A stretch of DNA of 64,000 bases from Purpureocillium takamizusanense (GCF_022605165.1 NC_063070.1:1798001-1862000), one strand, 5' to 3'; counted from the stretch's first letter, positions 12,063-22,372 are shown. The notes: a model not told the origin generated them from the letters alone. Translations and numbers: made by a program.

Positions 12063-13194
12063 ACGGCGCCGCCGTCAACGACAGCGCGATGCTTCTAAAC
12101 TCGTCTGCAAACTGTAGCTTGTCCCTCCAGCGCCGCGGCACAGCCTCTTCGCCGTCGCGCGCGCCCAGCAGCCCGCCGGCCACAGCCGCGTTCGTGTCCG
12201 TGTCCTTGCCCAGCCTCACCACGTCGACGAGCACGTCCTCGAGCCCGCGGCCCGTGTCCAGCACCGCCGCAACGCCCACGGCCAGCGTCTCGAGCACGTA
12301 GCCCCCGCACCGGCCCGGCAGCATCTCGGGCGGCGGGCCCCCGCCGCGAGGGTCCGCCATGTCCGCCACGGAGAGCCGCCTGCCCAGCCGGAGCGCCGCG
12401 AGGACGGGGCCGCCGCCGTCTCCGTCTCCGTCTCCGTCTCCATCCCCGTTCCCATCTCCGTGGTCGCCCTCGAGCCGCGCCGCCACGGCCTCCCCGGCCC
12501 GCACGGCGTCGTCGGCGGGCGCGCCCCGGACCAGCTCCGCGACGATGGTGTTGTATGCGGCGCAAGCGACGGTGCAGCGCCGGTCGTCGTGCGTGATGCG
12601 GCTGATGCGCTGGCTCTCGTCGACGAGCCGCCCCGGGTCCGTCTGGAACAGGCCCGTCGGCAGGCACCGCATCAGGCTGCCGTTGCCCGCCGCGCCCTGG
12701 CCCGCGCCCGCCCGGTCCGGGTCCTGCGAGTCCACGTACCGGAGCAGGCCTTTGATGGTCGCCGCCCCGATGTCCACGGGCCGCGACCCAAACACGCGGC
12801 CCGGCCAGTCGCCCTGGAGCCATCGCACGAAGTAGTCCCCCGCGCGTCTCGCAACGTCCACGTCCGCGTCTGCGTCCCCGGCGGCGGCGGCGGCGGCGGC
12901 GGCGGCATCCCTGTACGCGAGGAGCACGCCGCGCGTCATGTCGGTGTCGTCGGTGGCGTGCCCGGCCGGCCAGCGAAAGGGCCCGCCGCCGACAATGTCG
13001 CGCAGGCCGCGCGGGTGACTCGCCGCGACGGCCGCGTGCGTCTCAAACTCGAGCGTTGCCCCCAGGGCATCGCCCGCATGCAGCCCGAGCAGGGCACCGA
13101 CGACGCGAGACTGACGCGGCGAGAGCGGCATTGCCGCCGCCGGCTCCCCTGCACCTTGATCACCGTGGTGGTCGTCGTCGAGTCTAGGCGGCAT
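12061..13194 (-). CDS. ADP-ribosylglycohydrolase family protein (DraG/ARH-like)
   Basis: A 377-residue single-exon protein of the ADP-ribosyl-glycohydrolase fold, which removes ADP-ribose from proteins or small molecules using two magnesium ions. Family landmarks are in order: GALLGLHAGDALGATLEF (33-50), metal-binding ATDDTDMTRG (80-89), GNGSLMR (170-176) and the C-terminal metal motif GKDTDTNAAVAGGLLGA (329-345). Both acidic metal-binding motifs are intact, so activity is likely; the substrate is unknown. Two low-complexity insertions interrupt the fold: an Ala run at ~97-105, from a GGC repeat, and a Gly-Asp repeat at ~244-262, from a CCGTCT hexamer repeat. Start is the first ATG; Met22 (MPLSPRQSR) is an alternative that keeps the whole domain. 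A second ADP-ribose-handling gene lies 6 kb away. Confidence 0.92.
   Translation of the reverse strand: MPPRLDDDHHGDQGAGEPAAAMPLSPRQSRVVGALLGLHAGDALGATLEFETHAAVAASHPRGLRDIVGGGPFRWPAGHATDDTDMTRGVLLAYRDAAAAAAAAAGDADADVDVARRAGDYFVRWLQGDWPGRVFGSRPVDIGAATIKGLLRYVDSQDPDRAGAGQGAAGNGSLMRCLPTGLFQTDPGRLVDESQRISRITHDDRRCTVACAAYNTIVAELVRGAPADDAVRAGEAVAARLEGDHGDGNGDGDGDGDGDGGGPVLAALRLGRRLSVADMADPRGGGPPPEMLPGRCGGYVLETLAVGVAAVLDTGRGLEDVLVDVVRLGKDTDTNAAVAGGLLGARDGEEAVPRRWRDKLQFADEFRSIALSLTAAP
12416..12443. repeat. TCTCCG hexamer repeat inside a coding region
   Basis: Tandem TCTCCG units within the ADP-ribosylglycohydrolase gene. Read on the minus strand they encode the Gly-Asp dipeptide repeat at residues ~251-260. 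An in-frame hexamer repeat of this kind changes length without breaking the reading frame. Confidence 0.9.
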
Positions 13195-13290
13195 ATTTGT
13201 GGCTGCGCGTTGTTGGGAAGCGGGGACGTGTGTGTTGCCTTATTAGGACAGAGAAACAAAGTTCCCTGTGCACTACGTGTTTTGTGAATA

Positions 13291-13316
13291 GATGGGATGG
13301 GATGAGATGGGATGGG
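13291..13316. repeat. GATGG/GGGAT simple repeat, inverted match at 20944-20969
   Basis: GATGGGATGGGATGAGATGG followed by GATGGG. The reverse complement of this 26-mer, including the single interruption (GAGAT instead of GGGAT), is found at 20944-20969. Confidence 0.9.
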
Positions 13317-13653
13317 GGGCCCGTGGGACGATCCGATGGCTGCGGCGGTTGTGAGAGGATGAAACCCGCGGCGTCATGAACGAACGGGTGACGAGACGTC
13401 GGGAACGGCTGACTGACTGGGGGGAGGAGGCTGAGCCACGCCAGGTCAGTCCAGGCAGCCAGCTACAACGATTGCTGACGAGACAGCCCATCCGAATCCG
13501 CTTCACTGGCCACGCCATCTACTATGTTGTATGTATGTATATATGGACACTGTTGGGGGCCGAATTCGCCTCACTGCACACGCCATCTATATGTACGTAT
13601 GGGTGGGTGGATTTGCCAGACGCGTTTCCACGCACGCTGAGCAGAGTCCCTAA

Positions 13654-13692
<39 letters not shown>
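13654..13692. repeat. (ACG)13 microsatellite
   Basis: Thirteen perfect ACG units in intergenic DNA. The long frames through it on either strand encode homopolymers and are not considered genes. Confidence 0.97.
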
Positions 13693-13693
<1 letters not shown>

Positions 13694-14482
13694 CTGCGGA
13701 GACGAACATGCGCACAGCGCCGCAGCCTTTTTACGTGTCGTTCCTTGCATGATATGGACAGACACGACAGGACAGGACAGAATATCTACTTCCCTTAGAC
13801 AGACAAGACGAGCGACGTGGTTGGCTATGGATGGCGTCTCGCATCTCGTGTCTTGCTTGAATAAGAATGCGCCTCGCGGTAAAGCGGCATCCGGTCTTGT
13901 GTCATTGGCACAAAGAGGACTGTGCTTCATCATCGTCCTGCCGCCCAGGCTCTTGGGCCCGTGTCCATTTACCCTCCAACAGTGCATCCGCCGTTCTATG
14001 CATCAGCGACAATATACATGATGCACAGAATTATGCAGGTAACCTGATATAAACGCCCGTGTTTCAACACGGCGCCGGCAGCCAGTCTCGACGAATATTC
14101 TGGAGCCGTGCCTCACCCACGTTCAGCCGTCAACGACGGCGGCCTCCCGGGTTGTCTCCTTCTCGTTCCGAAACATACGGGCCGACCTAACCTAACGCCA
14201 TTCACAGCCGATCCGCCCGACTCCATGCCCTCGCGCGTCCGCCTCGTTTGTGGACAAGGCGGCCACCGTGCGACCCGCGACTAGACCATCTGAACACCAG
14301 CTTGCCCTCGCGGACAATCTGTGCAACATGGCCCATGGTGAGGCCGGTGAGTCCAGACGGCGCGCTGACGAGCACAGCATGAGGCGTCTTCGCCAACCGG
14401 AATATCGGGCCCTTGTGCTGTGGCCATGAGGGGATGACTAGGGGGGGGATGCAGCTGACTGCCTCATGCTGTGCGACACCGG

Positions 14483-16271
14483 CTAGCAGTCGCACCGCTC
14501 ATGGTGGCGCGGAAAGGGGACCACGTCGCGAACGTTCGGCACTCCAGTCAAGTAGCTGAGCAGCCGGTCGAACCCCAAGCCGAACCCGCCGTGCGGCGGA
14601 CAGCCCCAGCGCCTAAGATCGAGGTACCAGGTCATGTCATTGCCCGCCGCCGCCTTTCGCCCCGAGGGCACTGGCAGTCCGTGGAGCCTCATGTTGTCCT
14701 GCAGCTCCCCCAGGCGGTGCTCGCGCATGGACCCGCCCGCGAGCTCGCCGAGACTGGGCACCAGCAGGTCGAAGCAGTCGACCGTCTCTCCCTGCGATGG
14801 CGGTGAGGCCGAGCGGAGCATGTAAAAGGCCTTGATATTGCGTGGATATTCCGTCACAAATATGGGGACGTAGGCGTCACGCTCCCTGTCGTAGCCGACC
14901 TCCTCGGCAAGGTACTTTTCGTGCTCGGATTGCAGCCCGCTCCCCCAGACTGGCTTGTGCTCGAATCGGTCCGCTACCGGCCGCAGCAGCTCGATCGCCT
15001 CAGTGTACGTGATCCGGGGCCACCGGCCCGGTACGAGAAGGCCCCGCCATCGACGTCGAAGCTCGTCCTGGTCGACCAGGTCTGCGAACGCGAGGCGCTC
15101 AGCCGGGTCACGCGAGTCCAGCCTGTTGAGCTCGAGCTCTCTGGCGGCGTCACGCTCCTTGAGTCCCTGTGCGAGCGCCTTCATCATTCGCTGCACCAAG
15201 GCCATGACCTCGTCCATATCTTGCACGAAGCACATTTCGGCCTCGAGCATGTAAAATTCACTCAGGTGGCGCGACGTTTCACTCTTCTCGGCTCGAAAGG
15301 TCGGTGAGAGAGTCCATACGTTGCCAAGGGCTTGCGCCAGGGCCTCGAGATGCAGCTGCGTCGAGACAGTCAGGTACTTGGGCCCTCTGAAGAATTCGTC
15401 CTCCCCCGACTTGACGGCAAAAGCCTCCCCAGCGCCCTCACAGTCGGACGAGGTGATGATGGGAGGGTGCGTCTGCTGGAAATTTTCGGCGAAGAAGAAC
15501 TGCGTGAGCAGAGCAGTTGCATCGGAGCGCAGCCGCAGTAGCGTCGAGTTGAGTGGCGTCCGGGGACGGAGGTGGGAGATGGCGCGCAGGCTCTCGGGCG
15601 TCTGATACTTGTTCTGGATGGGATATGTCTTGGGCAAGCGAGTTAGGAAGCCAAACGGGCAAGTAGCAACGGTGGTTTGGCCGCGCCCACCTGTGGATCT
15701 GATTCCCCCAGTATGTCGACCTCGCTGACCTGCAGCTCGTGCGTGGTGGGCGACGCCGGGTCCTGGGTACGGGGCCCTCCAGCCGGGTCGCTTGCGACCT
15801 CGCCGTCCATCGGTTGTGAGACACGTGCAGTCGTCACGTTGAACCAAGTCCCCTTTAAACGAACGGCGGCGCCGGGCCTCATGCTTTCGCGACGGTCAGT
15901 CTCATTGAGCGTCTAGACGTGGCGGGGGAGGGATCATCGTACTCGGCACACAGCTTCTTGTCGATGACGGCCTGAACAGGTCGCATCGAGGACCCGTCGG
16001 TTACGTCGACGAAGCGGACCCCAGAGCTCTTGCGCACGGAGCGTACCCAGCCGCAGACTTGGACATCCGGCACGTCGGCGGTCGGTCGCCATGCTCTCAG
16101 GGCCGCGACCGTTGTGATGGGGGAGGTGGCGGAAGATTCGCCTGGTATGCGGACGGAATACTGCCGCCGGAGCGCGGGCACGCGAAGGTGGCGCCGCGGC
16201 ACGGCCCCGAGGGTGGGAGGTCGCATGGCTGACCGAGATGAGCAGGCGAGGAGCTCGGCAATGAGCCTCAT
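14483..16271 (-). CDS. Asparaginyl-tRNA synthetase, mitochondrial (three exons)
   Basis: Class IIb aminoacyl-tRNA synthetase that charges tRNA-Asn. Exons on the minus strand are 16271-15943, 15883-15691 and 15628-14483, giving 555 residues. Both introns (59 and 62 nt) have good signals: donors GTACGA and GTGGGC, branch sites CTGAC and CTAAC. The joins restore family sequence (KKLCADMRPGAAVRLKGTW; ESDPQTYPIQNKYQTPE). An OB-fold anticodon-binding domain (VQVCGWVRSVRKSSGVRFVD) precedes the catalytic core, with motif 2 (FRAEKSETSRHLSEFYMLEA) and motif 3 (GLGFDRLLSYLTG), ending VRDVVPFPRH. The Arg/Ser-rich N-terminus around RRHLRVPALRRQYSV looks like a mitochondrial presequence, so I call it the mitochondrial (Slm5-like) enzyme; Met16 at 16226 is an alternative start. 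Targeting is inferred. Confidence 0.93.
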
Positions 16272-16477
16272 GTGCGGCGTCGGCAGCTCATGAGTGTGTC
16301 TGGGCGCTCCGAGCGTGTGTGTGAGTGAGAATTGCAGCAGCGAAGAAGACTCACTCGAGGCGGCGTCGTCAAATTCGAGTGGAGCCTCAACTCCCGAATC
16401 GGGGCCTGGGCTGGACTCTAAGAGGGGGGGTGCCTGAGGTGGCGGATCCAGGACGCCGGCCGCCCTGCTGGGAGAAC

Positions 16478-16620
16478 CTACTAGGTACCTACTAACGTTA
16501 ATAACTGGTGTTAGTAGCACAACCTTCCTAGATCCCAGCAGCCACCTCATCAGGCACCTCAGGGACCGCCAACAGCGCAATTGCACCTAGTACCTAGGTA
16601 GTACCTACCTACTACCTAAG
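16478..16620. repeat. Cluster of TACCTAGGTA/CTACTAGGTACC palindromic motifs
   Basis: Repeated overlapping short palindromes built from ACCTA, TAGGT and GTAC, including an exact TACCTAGGTA at 16591-16600, upstream of the AsnRS gene. The same words recur in other intergenic regions of the window. Confidence 0.85.
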
Positions 16621-16889
16621 TTAGCAAGGTAGGCGCTGCACGTCAGGCACTGCACGACAGAGCCCTGCCCAGCAGCCCGACAGGGCAGTGGCGCCCGCGA
16701 GGACCAGGACCAATCTGGCGAGGTCGGGTGGAACCGTCCATGGCGCTCAGGGGCATTGCAGGCAGACAGGCAGCATCGCCGGCCCGCTGTTCGCGCGTGC
16801 CAGTGGAGCTCCCGGGCTCGCTGCTAGTAGTACTGACAGCAGCATCGCGTGCGCCTCCGCGCCGCACAGGGCAACATGGAAAGCATTGA

Positions 16890-16904
16890 CCCCCCCCCCC
16901 CCCC
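16890..16904. repeat. C15 homopolymer
   Basis: Fifteen consecutive cytosines in intergenic DNA. Length may be unstable or affected by sequencing error. Confidence 0.9.
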
Positions 16905-17360
16905 AAGTGACCCTGATAAGGTGAAGCGTCGTGTGATACAAAGGTAATTATTTCCTCCTGCTTCGCAAAGGCATACTGAAGGAAGCTCGACACCTGCATT
17001 GTTATTCTCGTCACGATAGACACCCATCGCGGGACAGTTGAGCCAACCTCACCTTGGCGACTGCTTCACTCAGTACCGTATACATGCCTCGCACGAAGTA
17101 CCTTGCGGTACCTGAAGCAGTGGTCCGCCAGTGCCCCTCCCTTCCCTTCCCTTCCATCCCTCTTGCCCCCTAGATATGGAGTCGGGCCAGGGTCATGGAC
17201 CGGATGGAGGCCATCACACCTCGACACCTCCTGGAGACAGCATCCGTCCCATCGAACGTAGATTCAACGACACCAGACGTCCGCTCGTCAGAAGCCTCCT
17301 TCAGCGTTGACACCTCCATCATCATCTTCATCGTCGTCCCCATCCTCGTCATCTTGCTCC

Positions 17361-17443
17361 TCTTCTTCTTCTTCTTCTTCTTCTTCTTCTTCTTCTTCTT
17401 CTTCTTCTTCTTCTTCTTCTTCTTCTTCTTCTTCTTCTTCTTT
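17361..17443. repeat. (TTC)n microsatellite, about 27 units
   Basis: A nearly uninterrupted CTT/TTC tract of about 83 bases, the longest simple repeat in the window. It reads open in several frames, giving poly-Ser, poly-Phe, poly-Glu or poly-Arg, but no gene is inferred. Pure polypurine/polypyrimidine tracts with mirror symmetry can form triplex DNA. Confidence 0.97.
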
Positions 17444-18923
17444 CTCCTCCTCCATCATCAACCCCAGCAGCAGCAGCATTCCCGCCATACAACCTCTTCC
17501 TGCCCAGACACCGAGACCTGATTCTTGCACGCCCCCCTTCAAGGTGTGGTGGCCCATCCCATCCACCGCCGCCGACACTACAGCGCACGGAACATACCCG
17601 GATGTACATACGCATGCACGCCAGGCACGTAATACGTCGACTACACGCGCACCTGCCCCCCGCCTGCCGTCCTCGAAAAAGCACAAAACAGACCACGCAA
17701 CGGGCACGCATGCCACAGACACACACGTCCCGGCCCACATGATGTCGACCCGGAGCTGCCCTGCCCTGGGACCCGTCAACTAACGCCTCCCCCGTGTCAC
17801 GCAGGGTCTCACATTATTTCTCGGAGCGGCCAAGGCGCCCCGCGAGCGAGCTCTCTCCATGCCAGCCACGACACCATCGAATGCGCAGTCCTGTCCCGCC
17901 CTCCACCCCTCGAACCACCATTCGAGATGGGGTCGTCGGCAGTCGATGCCCTGCTCGGCCCAACCGCCGCCAGAATAGCCCAACACACTCGCTGCTGCTA
18001 CTCGAACGAGCGGCAGGCGCAGGCACCCACACTACGCATGTTCCTTGTAAGGCCGGGCCATGCCGGCCTTACATCTCTCCACCGCGCGGCGGCGGGCAAG
18101 CACCGGTACAGGCACAGGCTGCGCAGGGCAGATATCTGGCATGCCGTCCACGTTGGACAAAGGCGAGATGAGGTGCCACAGATCTGGCGCGCACGACACT
18201 GCTGCGTCCCGCCGCAATCCTCCGGGGCCGGGGCGCGAAGCCTGGAGTCGGAACAACGACGGGAGCCTAGTGTTCCTTACCTGCAGGTCACTTCTCCCTC
18301 CGGGGACCCTTATTTGCCTCGTCCCGATTGCTGGATTGGATTGCCGACGTGGCATGGCCCGTCCCGGCGAGGCAGCGGTGCGTGTCTGAGATGTCAACGC
18401 GCGGTTGGCACCCATCGCCCTTGCCGTACCGCCGACTTGGATAGCGGAAGGGCTCGCGCTGCTGCAGGGTGATTGTTTTTTTCTCGTCCCTTGTCTCTCT
18501 CCCGCCCGCCCGGCCCCGGTGTTGGCACCCAAGCGACGCCGGCTCCGCGGCTCTTAAATCCTCTCGCCTCCCACGATCTGACGCGAGCGAGCGGTTGACT
18601 CAGATCCTGGACATATCAGGTGGTACAGTTCGCCGAGATCCCTACATCTCGCTTCCACGCCCTCGCCCGGGACGAGATCCTGCGAGCGAGTTCCAGCTGC
18701 CTCGTCGTCACTTCGCCAGCGCCCCTCGGACGACCGACAGGCAGACAGACATTGCATCCAGGCACTTACAACATAAAAGGGGGCCTTTCTCTTTTGCCGA
18801 CGACGGCTCGTCCATGTATCAACTCGCCCCATCCCCTCGTTCCCACCCGGTTGGTACCATCACTACGTCGTTCCAGCGACCTTCGACCGTCTCGCTCATC
18901 GTTGGCAGACCTCGAGCCTCGGC

Positions 18924-19964
18924 ATGGCGCCCGGGTCCAAAGCCGGCAGGGTGAAGCCGTCCGAGGTGGCGGCCGACACCAAACGCAACTTTATACCCAT
19001 GGTGAACGCGAGCTACGCCAAGGTCTTCCCCCCTTTTTCGGTACTCTATCGGCACCCGACGACCCAGCTGGAGATTCCCCGTAGAACGCTGAGCACTCGC
19101 CCTCCCGCCTTCCACTTCGTTGCCGAGGACCCTGTCATGATGGCCATCTCATACGGCGTTGCCGACAGCCAGGCCAGCGAGGCCGCCGGCACCGGCAGGG
19201 TACGGATCCCCGTCATTTGCGCTGCCAACGAGCGCCGCCCTGGGGGGGACTGGGAGACGGGCTCCTCTGGTTACGAGGAGAAGCTGTGTCGCCGGAGCAA
19301 CCTCTCCGCGACCTTGAGCGCCCCTTGGCCTGGCAGCGGGGAGCCGTCCAATTACCCCATTCCCTCGACGGGAGGCATTCTGTCAGATTCCGTCGTCGTC
19401 TACCGAGGTCCTCACGACCGCTACGAGAAGCTCGACCGGTGGTACGACTTGCCCGTCGTGTCGGTGCCGCCAACGCGGTGGCCGAAGCTCAAGGACAACG
19501 GGTCCAGATACTCATTCGCGGAGGAGCGCGGCATGATGCGCGACAAGATGCGTGGCGCACTGCGCATTTGCCTCTACAATAACTACGACCGCGTCGTCAT
19601 TGGCGACTTTGGCCTCGGCAATAGCTGCCGCAATCCGCCGCAGGAGGTGGCCGAGATCTGGCGCGACGTCTTCCTGTTCGACCCTGACCTACGAGGCCAG
19701 TTCGCCTATGTAATTTTCGCCTTTGAGGACCCGGCGCAGAGCACGACGCAGCTCATCCTCGACGAGATTGCTAAGAGAGATAAGAAGGGCTGCTCCAAAG
19801 GGCGGTCACGTGGCGAGTCGTCTGGATCCAATTCTTCGACGTCGTCCCGCGGACGCGCGCCAACAGATCTTGGCATCTTCCAGCGCGTCTTCGACCCGGC
19901 CGAGATCCAGCGAGTCCTAAGTGCCCCTGACCCGCGGTACGGGCTGGACATGATTACATGTTGA
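18924..19964 (+). CDS. DUF2263 / bacterial-type PARG-like macrodomain protein (TIGR02452 family)
   Basis: A 346-residue single-exon protein resembling the microbial-type poly(ADP-ribose) glycohydrolases. The N-terminal part reads FHFVAEDPVMMAISYGVADS. The signature loop at 107-127 is PGGDWETGSSGYEEKLCRRS and the second ADP-ribose-binding segment is VVIGDFGLGNSCRNPP (224-239). The canonical signature is a Gly triplet, a short spacer and QEE; here it is GGD...YEE, so the two acidic residues are kept but the preceding Gln is Tyr and the third Gly is Asp. Family membership is clear; poly(ADP-ribose) hydrolysis is uncertain. A linker rich in Ser, Arg and Gly (~288-312) precedes a short C-terminal segment. 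The ATG is preceded by CTCGGC, and a TATA-like ATAAAAG lies ~150 bp upstream. Confidence 0.85.
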   Translation: MAPGSKAGRVKPSEVAADTKRNFIPMVNASYAKVFPPFSVLYRHPTTQLEIPRRTLSTRPPAFHFVAEDPVMMAISYGVADSQASEAAGTGRVRIPVICAANERRPGGDWETGSSGYEEKLCRRSNLSATLSAPWPGSGEPSNYPIPSTGGILSDSVVVYRGPHDRYEKLDRWYDLPVVSVPPTRWPKLKDNGSRYSFAEERGMMRDKMRGALRICLYNNYDRVVIGDFGLGNSCRNPPQEVAEIWRDVFLFDPDLRGQFAYVIFAFEDPAQSTTQLILDEIAKRDKKGCSKGRSRGESSGSNSSTSSRGRAPTDLGIFQRVFDPAEIQRVLSAPDPRYGLDMITC

Positions 19965-20925
19965 CGGCGTCGCCTCTCTCTCTCTTTCTTTCTCTCTCTA
20001 CGCCGTGCTTGATATTTCCTTTGCTTTTGTCATTTACTTTTTGGGCTTTGCTGGCTTTGGCTCGGCGTTCTGGGACTGGGGCCAGGGGCAGGGATTCCCG
20101 ATAACACAGACTTCACACCCATCTCGCCTCTGGCGATGGGCATTCTCTCCGATTCTTTGTCGGTATGCCTGCTGTCCATTTATGCTCTCGAGTCGGCCAT
20201 GTGTTGCCCTGGCGTTGGCTGCATTCTGCCGGTCGGGTGCAGCCTTGGACAAGAGATTGCTGCATGTTTGCTTTTTGACAGCAGTCATCTTGTTGCCGGC
20301 CAGTGGCCGACGTGCTGCTCCGGCACACAGCTGGCCTACGAATGTAGTAGTATTGACAGGGCGTAGAGGCTTAGGGTTGCAATCCTGTGGATCATTCTTA
20401 GGGCTCCGGAACGCCATACGGTCGTGTATTGCATGCGTCCACCTATTGTGCCCGCGCCTTGCCTCGCTGCGATGCAGTCCTGTTCAATACTGTCGAGCGC
20501 GCGATACGCGACAACCTTTGCATCGGGTCATGGTGTCGACTCGGTCGGTCATGGGATGTCGTCCCGGGACATGCCCATATATGTATGTTTTACCCTTTGA
20601 GGAGTATAGACGCCTCGTCGGGTAGAAGCGGCCGCGCATCCAGCATTGAGGAGGATTCATCCACGTCATCTAGCATCGGGACTCGACCACCCGCTCACCC
20701 GCTCGCTAATCACTTTTTTCATTCAACCACTCATCCACGTCGACCACGCATATATAGGCAGCCAGCTGCGGTAGACTTATTAATGTCGGTGGCCTGGATC
20801 CGGGAGCGCTTCAGCCGCCGCCGCGAAGGGGGGGAGGGGAGGAGGGGGATGAGGGGGTGAGCGAACATGCCGCTCTGCCGCTGTCTTCCCTCTCGGGCCC
20901 CCTTGCCCCCTCCCCGTCCCTGCTT

Positions 20926-20975
20926 CATCACATCACATCCCATCCCATCCCATCTCATCCCATCCCATCCCATCA
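20926..20975. repeat. (CATCC)n simple repeat
   Basis: About nine CATCC-type units with one CTC interruption. Positions 20944-20969 are the exact reverse complement of 13291-13316. Confidence 0.92.
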
Positions 20976-21536
20976 TCTCATTCATCCTCCCATCCCTTAC
21001 CGGTGCGCGCCGCCCCAACAATGCGCGCGTTGCAGTCCCGCCTGTTCCTCCCTGCGTGCCTGCGTTGTGCCTTCTACGGAGGGGGCAGTCAGCCCTCCTC
21101 AACTTTGTCATGGTCCCCCCCTCCGTCCCTCATGCCTCATCCCTACCCCTCTTGCCCGAGTCACTTATCCAGGTGCCCACTGCCGTGTCTTCAACCCTGT
21201 GTGTGTGTGTGTGTGTGTGTTCGAGAAAAGCTAACACACGTACTTACATGCCTGGTCGGAGGAGCCACCAAGCCTTCCTTCCCACGAGCCTGGTTCGAGG
21301 GACGACCAGCACCCGGCCGGCACACTAGCACCCACATATATGTTACCCACCTTCCTACCTATGCCTGCCTACATACCCACTGCCCCGTCCATCTAGTCAT
21401 CCCTGGCTACGTATTTTCGGGCGCCCGCCGTGAAGGTTTGATACGTAGGTAGGAATGCGGGAGAGGGGGGGCGGGGGCGGGAGGCCGGGTGCCCGGGGGG
21501 GATGGCCTTGCGGACTCTTCTTCGCTCTCTCTCTGT

Positions 21537-21591
21537 CTATGTGCATGTGCGTGTGCGTGTGTGTGTGGGTGTGTGTGTGTGTGTGTGTGTA
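21537..21591. repeat. Imperfect (GT)n microsatellite
   Basis: GT units with occasional A and C substitutions. Similar shorter tracts lie at 21199-21220 and 22061-22082, making three GT tracts within 900 bp. Confidence 0.9.
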
Positions 21592-22372
21592 CTACTCAAC
21601 TCTGAGGTATGCTACAAGCTCCTCCCCCTCCTTCCCCCTCTCCCTCTCTCTCTCCATCTCCCATCTCCTACCTACTTTCGGCCCCAGGTAGGCGAGCAAG
21701 GGGCTACTGATACGCACGCGTTGGGGGGGGGGAGGCAAAGCGAGCTTGGTCGCCTGGAATCCAGTGCTCGCTCCCTGTCTCCCTAAGGTAGCTCTCCCAA
21801 CCCTCCCTTCCCTCGCGTTTCCCAACCGTCAGGGGGATGCCTCAATATGATAACGCTCTGCGTACTATACTAACTTGATGCGTATGGAAGAACCCCACGG
21901 ACCATGATGGGGACCATGGGTATGCGTGCGCCGCGGCCCCGGCTGCGCTCGCTTGCAGGCAGCGTCATCATGCATGACATCCGCCGTGGTACCGGCGCCA
22001 ACGCAAGATGAGGTGGGCTGTCCAAGGCCAGCCGAGTACGGTCTAGACACAAGAGTGCATGTGTGTGTGTGTGTGTGTGTGTCTGACGGTTTCGAAAAAG
22101 GGCCCGGCGATGGGTGCCGTAAGTATGGGGCTGTGAGACTCCGTCTACAAGGTCCCTCCCCGACCCGACCAGACCTCCTCGCTTTGAGCAGATGATGACA
22201 ATGTCGGTGCTGCAATAGCTTGGGTCATCATAGTGTTTTGCTGTTTCGCTGTTTTGCTTCCACCATAGCCAACCGCTCCGATGCAAGTCCACGCGACATA
22301 TGCGCCTCAATCTAATCTGACAACTTTTGCCACTGCAAAACTCCTCCCTGGCCCATCGCAGCCCCCTCATGC

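Larger units (their letters stand above)
13195..14482. other. Intergenic between ADP-ribosylglycohydrolase and AsnRS genes
   Basis: Contains the promoter side of the minus-strand glycohydrolase gene and the 3' side of the AsnRS gene. It holds a (GGGAT)n-like tract at 13291-13316 and (ACG)13 at 13654-13692. No credible coding frame is seen. Confidence 0.6.
16272..18923. other. Intergenic between AsnRS and PARG-like genes (divergent)
   Basis: Shared upstream region of two divergent genes. It contains a cluster of CTACTAGGTACCTACT/TACCTAGGTA palindromes at 16478-16620, a C15 run at 16890-16904, an ~83-bp TTC repeat at 17361-17443 and pyrimidine-rich DNA before the PARG-like start. An open frame of ~235 codons reaches upstream of the AsnRS start to 16586, but only the last part looks like protein. 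A TATA-like ATAAAAG lies near 18774, about 150 bp before the PARG-like ATG. No other gene is recognised. Confidence 0.55.
19965..22372. other. Intergenic between PARG-like and SEC24 genes (convergent)
   Basis: Begins with a CT-rich stretch (TCTCTCTCTTTCTTTCTCTC, from ~19976) that should be 3' untranslated region of the PARG-like gene. It also holds the CATCC repeat at 20926-20975 and GT repeats at 21199-21220, 21537-21591 and 22061-22082. No convincing gene is seen. Confidence 0.6.

Noticed and set aside
15643..15847. AsnRS starting at an ATG or GTG near 15847 without splicing
   Set aside because: It would lack most of the OB-fold domain; two canonical introns join the upstream exons and restore conserved family sequence.
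17288..17783. Frames through the TTC repeat encoding poly-Ser, poly-Glu or poly-Arg
   Set aside because: Coding capacity comes only from the microsatellite; flanking residues show no domain and both strands are open equally.
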